A program made the position numbers and the translations under genes. This document shows positions 50,187-57,950 of a stretch of DNA of 64,000 nt, in pieces. Position 1 is the stretch's first letter. Every line of letters starts with the position of its first letter. The notes beneath the pieces are model-generated. The model ran no database searches. It worked only from the letters and a program-made list of their open reading frames with translations, and was not told the DNA's origin. The stretch comes from Thioalkalicoccus limnaeus (lineage in GTDB: Bacteria; Pseudomonadota; Gammaproteobacteria; Chromatiales; Chromatiaceae): the NCBI RefSeq assembly GCF_041197575.1, contig NZ_JBDKXB010000003.1, forward strand, positions 220,441-284,440. The letters are read 5' to 3'.

Positions 50187-50999
50187 ATGCGCGGCCTTGG
50201 ACCCATGGTGCTGCCGTTGACCCTGCTGGGGCTCTGGGCCGTGGCCGCGCTGGCCGCACCCTGGCTGCCGCTATCGCCGTACAGCATCGACCTGCCGCGG
50301 ATCCTGGCCCCGCCCGGCCCCGATGCCTGGCTCGGCTATGACGATCTCGGCCGGCCAGTCCTGGACCGGCTGCTGATGGGTGCGCGGACCGCGTTCGTCG
50401 TAGGACTCGGGGTCGTGCTGGTCTCGGCGGTCGTCGGGACCCTGATCGGCGGGATTGCCGGCTATCTCGGGGGCTGGGTCGATCTGGTGCTGGTGCGTAT
50501 CATCGACGTCTTCCTGGCCTTTCCGGGCATCCTGCTCGCGATCGCGTTGGCCGGCATCCTGGGCCCCGGGATCGGTAATGTCATCATCGCGCTGTCGGCG
50601 GTCGGGTGGGTCGGTTATGCGCGCCTGGTCCGCGCGCAGGTCTTGTCGTTGAAGCAGCGCGATCACGTCCGGGCGGCGCGTGCGCTCGGCGCCGGGCACG
50701 CGCGTATCCTGGGCCGCCATCTGATCCCGCTGGCGCTGGCCCCGCTGATCATCGAGGCGACCTTCGGCGTCGCCGTGGCCGTGATCGCCGAGGCCGGCCT
50801 GTCGTTCCTGGGGCTTGGAGTGCAGCCGCCGGCGGCCTCCTGGGGCAGTATGATCCGTGACGGCGTCGGTTATATGCTGGTGGCGCCGCATCTGGTGCTG
50901 GCCCCCGGTCTTGCGATCCTGTTCGTCGTGCTGGCGATCAACTGGCTCGGCGATGCATTGCGCGATCGGCTCGATGTGCGCACCAGGGATCGCGTGTGA
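50187..50999 (+). CDS. dppC: ABC transporter permease, DppC/OppC type
   Basis: The 270-residue protein has the DppC features: an N-terminal helix followed by a periplasmic stretch (DDLGRPVLDRLLMGAR with the ARTAFVVGLG segment), the EAA loop (DHVRAARALGAGHARILGRH) and the late segment EAGLSFLGLGVQPPAASWGS. It pairs with the dppB-like gene. It is slightly short of the usual 290-300, mainly at the N-terminus. After it, 199 bp lead to nagZ. Confidence 0.92.
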   Translation: MRGLGPMVLPLTLLGLWAVAALAAPWLPLSPYSIDLPRILAPPGPDAWLGYDDLGRPVLDRLLMGARTAFVVGLGVVLVSAVVGTLIGGIAGYLGGWVDLVLVRIIDVFLAFPGILLAIALAGILGPGIGNVIIALSAVGWVGYARLVRAQVLSLKQRDHVRAARALGAGHARILGRHLIPLALAPLIIEATFGVAVAVIAEAGLSFLGLGVQPPAASWGSMIRDGVGYMLVAPHLVLAPGLAILFVVLAINWLGDALRDRLDVRTRDRV

Positions 51000-51153
51000 C
51001 GCGCAGGGGGCCTGAATGTGGCCTGATGTCGGTCTCGTGCCCGCAGCCTGTCGCGACCACGCCCTGCCAAGGATCGGAAACAGCGACCGGCGATATTGCG
51101 ATTGATGGCTTGGATGCGGGTTCCGAGCGAACCTTGACAGATCGAATAGTTCT

Positions 51154-51174
51154 CCGCGAATGGCCTGTTCGCGG
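51154..51174 (+). promoter_or_regulatory. Hairpin in the nagZ leader
   Basis: CCGCGAA/TTCGCGG is a 7-bp perfect stem with a 7-nt loop, 25 bp before the nagZ start. A perfect TTGACA lies at 51134-51139, but no good -10 hexamer is spaced from it. The hairpin could be an operator or an mRNA element. Confidence 0.3.
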
Positions 51175-51198
51175 GTATCCGAACAGGGGGTACTGAAG

Positions 51199-52269
51199 GT
51201 GTTGCTTGGACCTCTGATGGTGGACCTCGAAGGCCCGGAACTGACGGCCGAGGAGCGGGATCTCCTGCGTGATCCGGCGGTCGGCGGCGTGATCCTGTTC
51301 AGCCGCAATTTCGTCGATCCGGACCAGGTGACGGCGCTGACCGAGGCGATCCACGGCCTGCGCGAACCGCGTCTGCTGATCGCCGTGGATCAGGAGGGGG
51401 GCCGGGTCCAGCGGTTTCGCACCGGGTTTTCGCGCTTGCCGCCGGCCGGACGGATCGGTGCCCTCTATCGTGACCATCCGCTCCGCGGGCGGCGCGCGGC
51501 CGAACTCCTGGGCTGGTTGATGGCCGCTGAGTTGCGCCTGGTCGGTGTCGACTTCAGTTTCGCGCCGGTGCTGGACCTCGACCGCGGCCTTGGCAGCGTG
51601 ATCGGAGATCGAGCCTTCGCCGATCGCGCCGAGCCGGTCGGGGTCCTCGCAGCGGCCTGGATGCGGGGTGTCCATGCCGCCGGCATGGCGGCAGTCGGCA
51701 AGCATTTCCCGGGGCATGGCGGGGTTGCGGCGGACTCCCATACCGAGCTGCCTTGTGACGAACGCCCGTTCGAGAGCCTGCGCGCGGAGGATCTGGTGCC
51801 GTTCGAGCGGTTGATCGGCGATGGCCTCGAGGCCATCATGCCGGCCCACGTGACCTATCCGCGCATCGATTCGCGCCCGGCTGGCTTCTCGGCTGTCTGG
51901 CTGCAAGACCTGCTGCGAGGGCAACTGGGTTTTCAAGGGGCCATCTTCAGTGACGACTTGACGATGGGCGCCGCAGCCAGTCTCGGCGAATATCGCGCGC
52001 GGGTCGCGGCGGCCCTGGCGGCGGGCTGCGATATGCTGTTGATCTGCAATAATCGCGTGGCGGCGATCGAGACCGCGGCGACGCTGTCGATGCCGCCGGA
52101 TCCGACCGCGGCGTTGCGGCTGCTGCGGATGCACGGTCGGCACCCGATCGACCGGTCGGCGTTGCATGCCGATCCCCGTTGGCCGCAGGCGGTGCGCGTT
52201 CTCGGCGAGCTGGAGGACGTGGACGAGCCGATGCTTGATCTGGACGATCCAACGACACGGAGACGATGA
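51199..52269 (+). CDS. nagZ: Beta-N-acetylhexosaminidase NagZ
   Basis: NagZ releases GlcNAc from anhydro-muropeptides in cytoplasmic peptidoglycan recycling. The 356-residue GH3 protein carries LIAVDQEGGRVQRFRTGFS, GKHFPGHGGVAADSHTELP (with the catalytic His loop) and the nucleophile region AIFSDDLTMGAA. The GTG at 51199 lies 8 bp after AGGGGG and gives the normal N-terminus; an in-frame start at 51160 is less likely. It overlaps hpt by 4 bp. Order nagZ-hpt-mtnP resembles Pseudomonas-type loci. Confidence 0.96.
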   Translation: MLLGPLMVDLEGPELTAEERDLLRDPAVGGVILFSRNFVDPDQVTALTEAIHGLREPRLLIAVDQEGGRVQRFRTGFSRLPPAGRIGALYRDHPLRGRRAAELLGWLMAAELRLVGVDFSFAPVLDLDRGLGSVIGDRAFADRAEPVGVLAAAWMRGVHAAGMAAVGKHFPGHGGVAADSHTELPCDERPFESLRAEDLVPFERLIGDGLEAIMPAHVTYPRIDSRPAGFSAVWLQDLLRGQLGFQGAIFSDDLTMGAAASLGEYRARVAAALAAGCDMLLICNNRVAAIETAATLSMPPDPTAALRLLRMHGRHPIDRSALHADPRWPQAVRVLGELEDVDEPMLDLDDPTTRRR

Positions 52270-52826
52270 TGACATTGCCACCAGATTGCTATCGCGGCGT
52301 CGCCGCGCGGGCCGAATGCCTGGTCACCGGCGAGGAGATGGACCGGGCACTCGACCGCCTCGCAACCGAGGTGACGGCCGCGTTGGCCGACCAGGATCCC
52401 CTCGTGCTCTGCGTCATGACCGGCGGCATCATCGCCGCTGGACAACTGCTGCCGCGGCTCGACTTTCCGCTGCGGCTCGACTATGCGCATGCGACTCGGT
52501 ACCTGGGTGCCACCAGCGGCGGGATCCTCGAATGGCGGCACCGTCCGTCGGACGCGATCCGCGGCCAGCATCTGCTGTTGGTCGACGATATCCTCGATGA
52601 AGGCATCACGCTGCACACGTTGATCGAGGCATGTCGAGAGGATGGCGCGGCGAGTGTTCGCAGTCTGGTCCTGGTGGAAAAGGAGCGCGAGCGTCCGGTA
52701 TCCTGTCGCGCCGATTTCGTCGGCGTCCGGCTGCCGAATCGGTACCTGTATGGCTACGGTCTCGATTACAAGCACTACTTCCGCAATGCCCGCGGCATCT
52801 ACGCGGTTGCCGACGTCGATATCTGA
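52266..52826 (+). CDS. hpt: Hypoxanthine-guanine phosphoribosyltransferase
   Basis: The 186-residue type I PRTase salvages hypoxanthine or guanine with PRPP. The PRPP loop is LLLVDDILDEGITLHTLIEA (residues 100-119), the flexible-loop region is ATRYLGATSGGILEWR, and the C-terminal base-binding part is FVGVRLPNRYLYGYGLDYKH. Two tandem ATGs at 52266 and 52269 are both possible starts. It fits with mtnP downstream, which yields hypoxanthine in the methylthioinosine pathway. Confidence 0.94.
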   Translation: MMTLPPDCYRGVAARAECLVTGEEMDRALDRLATEVTAALADQDPLVLCVMTGGIIAAGQLLPRLDFPLRLDYAHATRYLGATSGGILEWRHRPSDAIRGQHLLLVDDILDEGITLHTLIEACREDGAASVRSLVLVEKERERPVSCRADFVGVRLPNRYLYGYGLDYKHYFRNARGIYAVADVDI

Positions 52827-52881
52827 CCAGATTCGCGATGGCATCGGTATGTGCGCATAAGCTAATATAACCAAAGGCTTT

Positions 52882-52910
52882 TTGACTATCCCGCTCGTTT
52901 GCCGTAGATA
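52882..52910 (+). promoter_or_regulatory. Sigma-70 promoter for the hemerythrin gene
   Basis: TTGACT, a 17 bp spacer and TAGATA lie in an AT-rich stretch unusual for this window. A short palindrome (AAAGGCCCGGCCTTT, 52920-52934) follows the expected start. The leader to the ATG is about 100 nt. Confidence 0.65.
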
Positions 52911-53016
52911 TAAACAAAAAAAGGCCCGGCCTTTGATTTCGGAGCCAGCTCCGAGGCAACAGCCGCGGACCGGCGTGGGCCGGCAGGCCCAGGATTGGAA
53001 TAGGAGGATACTTGTG

Positions 53017-53466
53017 ATGCGATCCCTTGAAGGCTATCGGCATAATCATGTAGAACTTCGTCAGATGATCGATGACTTGAGATCGATCATGTCGCGGGAA
53101 CAGCTGAAGATCCGCCCCAATGCCAAGACCGCCTACGGGTTGCTGTGTGATCTCGGCGAGAAGATGAAGCGCCATCTCGCGCAGGAGGACCAGGAGCTTT
53201 ATCCGAGCCTGCTGATCCACGAGGACGCCCGTGTCAAGACGATCGCGTGGGGCTTCATCAGCGGCGAAAAGCCGTTGCGCAAGACCTTCGACGACTACTA
53301 CAAACGCTGGCTCAAGAACTGCGATTTCAACTTCACCGACGAGTTTCTGACGGAGAGCCACGAGGTCTTCGAGATGATCTCGCAACGGATCGACCGCGAG
53401 GAGCAGGTCCTGTTTCCGAAACTGGTCGAAATCGGTCTGTTCCGCGAGACCGCGAGCGCCGCCTGA
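53017..53466 (+). CDS. Hemerythrin HHE-domain protein
   Basis: The 149-residue four-helix protein has histidine/glutamate spacing of hemerythrin-like domains: His near residue 8-10 (YRHNHVELRQMIDDL), His and Glu around 52-60 (MKRHLAQEDQELYPSL), and later His/Glu residues (ESHEVFEMISQRIDREEQ VLFP). It should bind a di-iron centre; sensing or scavenging of O2 or NO, or iron supply for cluster repair, are family roles. AGGAGG precedes the ATG at 53017 by 9 bp, and a GTG one codon upstream is also possible. It sits alone between hpt and mtnP with its own promoter. Confidence 0.85.
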   Translation: MRSLEGYRHNHVELRQMIDDLRSIMSREQLKIRPNAKTAYGLLCDLGEKMKRHLAQEDQELYPSLLIHEDARVKTIAWGFISGEKPLRKTFDDYYKRWLKNCDFNFTDEFLTESHEVFEMISQRIDREEQVLFPKLVEIGLFRETASAA

Positions 53467-53633
53467 CTGCGCGACGCCGGCCGGCGGCTGAGCAGCGGGG
53501 TCCGGTGCCGGCGTCCCGGGCCCCATCCAGGGCACCGTTGGTTTTGGTTCCTCTGAATCGCTACAATCGGCCCTTTGGTGAACCGTTCCGCGCGGTTTGA
53601 ACCAGGTCTTTTACCCAGGGGGCGATCAGGTAG

Positions 53634-54368
53634 ATGGGACGACTCGCGATAATCGGTGGTTCGGGGTTCTCGGCGATCGCCGGGCTCGAAGTGGCCTCGT
53701 CGTCGGCGGAGACGCCCTATGGGGCGGCATCGGCGCCGGTGGCTCGCGGCACCATGGCGTCGCGCGAGGTCTTGTTCCTGCCGCGCCATGGGTCGCCGCA
53801 TCGGATCCCCCCGCATCGAATCAATTATCGAGCCAACATCTGGGCGCTACGTGAGGCAGGGGCCGAGCAGATCGTCGCGCTCGCCGCGGTCGGCGGGGTC
53901 ACCGAGCCTTTCGCCCCCGGGGTGCTGGCGGTGCCGCATCAGATCATCGACTATACCTACGACCGGACGCAAACCTTCTACGATGGCGGAGAGGGGGAGG
54001 TCGTCCACGTCGACTTCACGCGACCTTACACCGATAGCTTGCGAGATCGGTTGATCGAGGCCGGCTTGCGCACCGGGATGCCGGTGGTTGGGCACGGCGT
54101 GTACGGCGCGACCCAGGGTCCACGACTCGAGACGGCGGCCGAGGTGCGGCGGCTCGAGCGCGATGGTTGCGACCTGGTCGGTATGACGGGCATGCCGGAG
54201 GCGGCATTGGCGCGCGAGCTCGGCCTGGAGTACGCAGCCCTGGCCTTCGTCGTCAATTGGGCGGCCGGGAAAGGCGCAGGTGAGATCCAGATGTCGGAGA
54301 TCGAGTCCAACCTGAAGGCCTGCGCGGCTCGCGTGGAACGCCTCTTGACCGCCTTCGCCGAGGCTTGA
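53634..54368 (+). CDS. mtnP: S-methyl-5'-thioinosine phosphorylase
   Basis: The 244-residue protein belongs to the MTAP/PNP family (LAIIGGSGFSAIAGLE; RHGSPHRIPPHRINYRANIW; GHGVYGATQGPRLETAAEVR; GCDLVGMTGMPEAALARELG). In gammaproteobacteria of this type the enzyme prefers methylthioinosine over methylthioadenosine, giving hypoxanthine for Hpt, which is encoded just upstream. Substrate choice is inferred from context; an MTA phosphorylase role is the alternative. The ATG follows a GGGGG/AGG stretch. Confidence 0.92.
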   Translation: MGRLAIIGGSGFSAIAGLEVASSSAETPYGAASAPVARGTMASREVLFLPRHGSPHRIPPHRINYRANIWALREAGAEQIVALAAVGGVTEPFAPGVLAVPHQIIDYTYDRTQTFYDGGEGEVVHVDFTRPYTDSLRDRLIEAGLRTGMPVVGHGVYGATQGPRLETAAEVRRLERDGCDLVGMTGMPEAALARELGLEYAALAFVVNWAAGKGAGEIQMSEIESNLKACAARVERLLTAFAEA

Positions 54369-54421
54369 GCGAAAGGCCGATTCGAGGTTTGGGTTACGAC
54401 AGCCGCTGGGGGCGTTATTCG

Positions 54422-55144
54422 ATGGCGGAAGCGAAATCGGGTTCGCGGGCGACCTGGCCGAAGGTCGTCTTGTGGGTGCTGGTCATCATCTTCGGCCTCC
54501 TGTACCTGAATGCGATGCGCGATCGCGGGGCCGGTGGTCGCGACGAGGCCCTCGTGCCTCCGGATCCGGACCTGGTCGCGATGACCGGGAGTCGGGCTGA
54601 CGACAAGGGCGCAGACGCCGTTGACGTGGTGACGGATCGCGACGCCGCGGCGCCGGCGCTCGCGTCATTCGACCCCATCGCCGAGTCGCCGGCCCCGGCG
54701 GGACCCCAGGCGGACGAGGTGGCTGAACGTGCGTTGGCCGAACCGGAGCGCCTTGATTCGGAACAGGCCGGGGCCGACGTGCGGCCGGTGGCCGATCCTG
54801 ACGCCACGAGCAGCGCATCGCGCGAGGCCGAGGCACCGGGTCGCTCCATCCCTGCCGATCCGGCGCCCATGACTGAGCCTGCCGTGACGGGAGCAGCGGT
54901 CGCGGACGATGCAGAGCGGAGCGCGCCGCGCGCGGATCCGGGCGACCTGTCGCTGGCCGAGCGTCGCGCTCGGCTGCTGGCCGACTACGAGCGACTGCTG
55001 CTGTCGGTCGAAGCGGAGCGGCGCCAGATCTGGGAAGAGATGAACCGACTCGGAGGGGCCGACTGGCCTTATCCCTATCCGGCCCCGCCGTGGTTCGGCG
55101 GGCCGCCAGGCCGGGTGCCGGGTCATCATTGGCCCGGTCCCTGA
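54422..55144 (+). CDS. Uncharacterised single-pass membrane protein, acidic linker
   Basis: The 240-residue protein has one membrane segment (about residues 13-30, KVVLWVLVIIFGLLYLNAM), then some 130 residues of Ala/Asp/Pro/Glu-rich low-complexity sequence, a helical segment (LAERRARLLADYERLLLSVE) and a Pro/Gly/Trp-rich tail (YPYPAPPWFGGPPGRVPG). Nothing identifies a function. It might span the periplasm or act as an envelope scaffold. A TTG at 54365 overlapping the mtnP stop is an alternative start. It converges tail to tail with the next gene with no spacer. Confidence 0.65.
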   Translation: MAEAKSGSRATWPKVVLWVLVIIFGLLYLNAMRDRGAGGRDEALVPPDPDLVAMTGSRADDKGADAVDVVTDRDAAAPALASFDPIAESPAPAGPQADEVAERALAEPERLDSEQAGADVRPVADPDATSSASREAEAPGRSIPADPAPMTEPAVTGAAVADDAERSAPRADPGDLSLAERRARLLADYERLLLSVEAERRQIWEEMNRLGGADWPYPYPAPPWFGGPPGRVPGHHWPGP

Positions 55145-55786
55145 TTACCCGAGGTGTGACCGGGGCCTCGGCTGGTCGGCCGGGGCCGAACCCTGTTGCA
55201 AGGATTCGAACCGATCCTTGAAGGCCATCTGCCGAAGTCGTTCCGCCTCGTTTCGATCGACGAACTGTGGTGATTCGAGCCAGCGCCCCGAGGCAGGATC
55301 GTAGACCGAAAAGCGATATCCTTTGCCGACCTTGAAGACCTGGGTCACCTCCTGGCCCGCTTGGGCCATCGCCGCGAACTTGTCGAGCCCCGGTCCCGCC
55401 GTGCGCGGCCGCGGCGTTCGGTCGGTCGCTGCCTGTTGTGCGGGCGCAGGGTCGGTCTGCGGCGCGTTGAACTGGAAGCGAGTGTTCTGGATCTCGCCTT
55501 CGAGGTCCGGCTCGACGGCGGCGACGTCGGGCAGCCGGCTCAGGATATAGCCGGCCATCAAGCGACCGAGTTGGTCGTCCTCGTTCTCGAGAGTCGTCAA
55601 TAATTTGTCGGCGACGATCTGGCAGCGTTCGAGCCGCGTCGGCCGTGGCACCCATTCACGGCTCATTTGCCAGCCGTGGTCCATATCGCGATCCAGCCGG
55701 GCAAAGAAGTCGTCGGCCTCGGCGATCAAGGTGTCGGGTACTTCCAGCGTGTAGACCAGGTCGCCAACGATGGCATTGAGTCTCAT
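55145..55786 (-). CDS. Conserved hypothetical protein
   Basis: The 213-residue soluble protein starts MRLNAIVGDLVYTLEVPDTL and has an acidic helical domain (DDFFARLDRDMDHGWQMSRE, then CQIVADKLLTTLENEDDQLG). A Pro/Gln linker and a small C-terminal domain follow (FKVGKGYRFSVYDPASGRWL). I do not recognise the family beyond hypothetical proteins of this group of bacteria. The ATG at 55786 has GAGG 9 bp upstream. Its TAA abuts the TGA of the preceding plus-strand gene. Confidence 0.65.
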   Translation of the reverse strand: MRLNAIVGDLVYTLEVPDTLIAEADDFFARLDRDMDHGWQMSREWVPRPTRLERCQIVADKLLTTLENEDDQLGRLMAGYILSRLPDVAAVEPDLEGEIQNTRFQFNAPQTDPAPAQQAATDRTPRPRTAGPGLDKFAAMAQAGQEVTQVFKVGKGYRFSVYDPASGRWLESPQFVDRNEAERLRQMAFKDRFESLQQGSAPADQPRPRSHLG

Positions 55787-56036
55787 CGGGATCGGCCTCA
55801 TCGTGCTTAACGGACTCGCGATTCTATCAGGGTGCCGAACGTCGGGGCGTGCGGTAACCGATCAAGCGACGCGGGGACGTGGCTTTTTCGATCGGTTTTC
55901 GTCCGGTATTCGCCTGTCGCACGACGAAGGTGGGGCGCCAGCGCAAGTCTTCAATCGCCCTTTCCCGAGTGGCACGACGAGGCGTACACGGAAAGGAAGC
56001 AGCCCCAATAGGGGCTCGTGACGCGCGAGGGTAACG

Positions 56037-57743
56037 ATGACATCGATGGCTGGATGGCTGGCCCTGGTGCCGGCGGTGCCCTTTCTGCTGGCTTGTATGC
56101 TGGCGATACCGAGGGCTCGGCGACTCTGGCGATTGACCCCGCTCGCGGTGCTGCCGGCGCTCGTGGTGGCCTTCGCCGCACCGGATGGCGCCCACGCGCG
56201 CTATGACTGGTTCCTGCTCGGAACCGAGTTGGCGCTCGATCCGATCGGGCGCGGCTTTCTCGTGTTGTCCGCCTTGTTGTGGGGCGCTGCGGCCCTCTAT
56301 GCACAGGGCTATCATCGCGACGACTCGAAGGTCGTGCGTTTCCATGTTTTCTTCCTGCTCGCGATGGCCGGCAACCTCGGTCTGGTGCTGGCCTACGATG
56401 TCGTGAGCTTTTTCGTCTACTTCGCGTTGATGAGCGTGGCATCGTTCGGGCTCGTCGTCCACGAGGGCCGCCCCGAATGCTGGCGCGCTGGTTGGGTCTA
56501 CCTGGCATTGGCCGTCATCGGCGAGGTTGCGCTCTTCAGCGCGTTGGCCTGGCAGGTCGGCGCGGCGGCTGGTCGCCTTGCGCTGGCCGATCTTGCGGTC
56601 GTCCCGCCGTCGGCGGCCGTGCTGGCCCTGCTGATCGTGGGTTTCGGGATCAAGGCCGGTTTGCTGCCGCTTCATGTTTGGTTGCCGTTGGCCCATCCGG
56701 CGGCACCCACGCCGGCCAGCGCGGTATTGTCCGGCGCGATGATCAAGGCCGGGCTGCTCGGTTGGTTGCGCCTGTTGCCGTCCGGCGAGCCGCTCGTCAT
56801 CGTCGGTGATCTCTTGTTGGTGCTCGGTCTGCTTGGCGCCTATTTCGGGGTCATCGTCGGCGTGACGCAGAGGCGACCCAAGACCGTACTGGCCTATTCG
56901 AGCATCAGTCAGATGGGGCTGATGACGGCCGGGCTCGGCCTGGCGCTGAGGTGGCCGGAGCTCGCCCCTGCCCTGATCGCATCCCTGGTGTTCTACGCGC
57001 TGCACCATGGGTTGGCGAAGGGCGCCCTGTTCCTCGGTGTCGGCATCGCGGAACGCCCGCCGGGCCGCTGGTCGTTGCTGGTCACGCTTTGGCCGGCCCT
57101 GGCGCTGGCCGGCTTGCCGTTGACCAGCGGTGCAGTCGCGAAGCTGGCGCTCAAGGCCCCGCTGGAGGATCCGTCCCGCCCGGATACAGCCTTGGTGCTC
57201 CTGTTGCTGACGCTCGCGGCGGCTGGGACCACACTGCTGATGGTACGTTTCTTCATGGTCATCGGCCGCTCCGCCGGGCCCAGAAAACTCTTGTCCTGGT
57301 GGATGGTCGGCCCCTGGTTGCTGTTGTCGTTGGCGGCCTTCGCGCTGCCTTGGGCTTGGGATCCGGAATCGGCTCGGGCGCCGCTGGCGCTGGACAAGGT
57401 TTGGTCGCTGTCATGGCCGATCGGTCTCGGTCTGCTTGTGGGTTTCGCGGCGATGCTGCTTGCTCGATCGCCGCGCGTGCCCCGGATCCCGACGATCCCC
57501 GAGGGGGACCTGCTGGAGCCGCTCGAACGCGGGAGTGTCAAACTGGTGCGGGTCCTGCACGGCTGGGTGCCAGGATGGCAGGGCGGTTTCGAGCCTCGGT
57601 CGTTCGTGGATCGAGTGCTGGGGCTGCGTGCGTTCGGGGAGGGCGGCGAGCGGGTCGAAATCGGCTTGAGACGCTGGGAGGTTCAGGGTGCGGTCGTGCT
57701 CCTCGTAATGCTGGGACTCTTCGGTTTGCTTGCCGGCTCCTGA
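56037..57743 (+). CDS. Orphan NuoL/NuoM/MrpD-like proton-channel subunit
   Basis: The 568-residue protein has about 14 hydrophobic helices and the antiporter-like core of complex I subunits: FFVYFALMSVASFGLV with the TM5 glutamate region, GFGIKAGLLPLHVWLPLAHP (the conserved Lys helix), PTPASAVLSGAMIKAGLLG, and AYSSISQMGLMTAGLG. It stands alone, with no nuo, mrp or hydrogenase-4 genes beside it. A dabB-like (bicarbonate uptake) role would need a DUF2309 partner, which is absent here. GAGGG precedes the ATG. Confidence 0.85.
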   Translation: MTSMAGWLALVPAVPFLLACMLAIPRARRLWRLTPLAVLPALVVAFAAPDGAHARYDWFLLGTELALDPIGRGFLVLSALLWGAAALYAQGYHRDDSKVVRFHVFFLLAMAGNLGLVLAYDVVSFFVYFALMSVASFGLVVHEGRPECWRAGWVYLALAVIGEVALFSALAWQVGAAAGRLALADLAVVPPSAAVLALLIVGFGIKAGLLPLHVWLPLAHPAAPTPASAVLSGAMIKAGLLGWLRLLPSGEPLVIVGDLLLVLGLLGAYFGVIVGVTQRRPKTVLAYSSISQMGLMTAGLGLALRWPELAPALIASLVFYALHHGLAKGALFLGVGIAERPPGRWSLLVTLWPALALAGLPLTSGAVAKLALKAPLEDPSRPDTALVLLLLTLAAAGTTLLMVRFFMVIGRSAGPRKLLSWWMVGPWLLLSLAAFALPWAWDPESARAPLALDKVWSLSWPIGLGLLVGFAAMLLARSPRVPRIPTIPEGDLLEPLERGSVKLVRVLHGWVPGWQGGFEPRSFVDRVLGLRAFGEGGERVEIGLRRWEVQGAVVLLVMLGLFGLLAGS

Positions 57744-57950
57744 TCTCCGGTGTTGGACCTGCCACCGGCTGGCGGGATCGTCCGCTGCATTCGAGGGCTG
57801 CCGGCGCGGCGACCACCGGTCGCGCGGGGCGACACCTCATGTTTTGGGTCCGTGGCGCGCTCGGTGGGTTAGCATAGGGACCACAGCGAGGTCCCAGCCT
57901 TGGTCGATGCCGATCCCATACCGGCTCACGAACACCTGTTGTAGGTTCCG

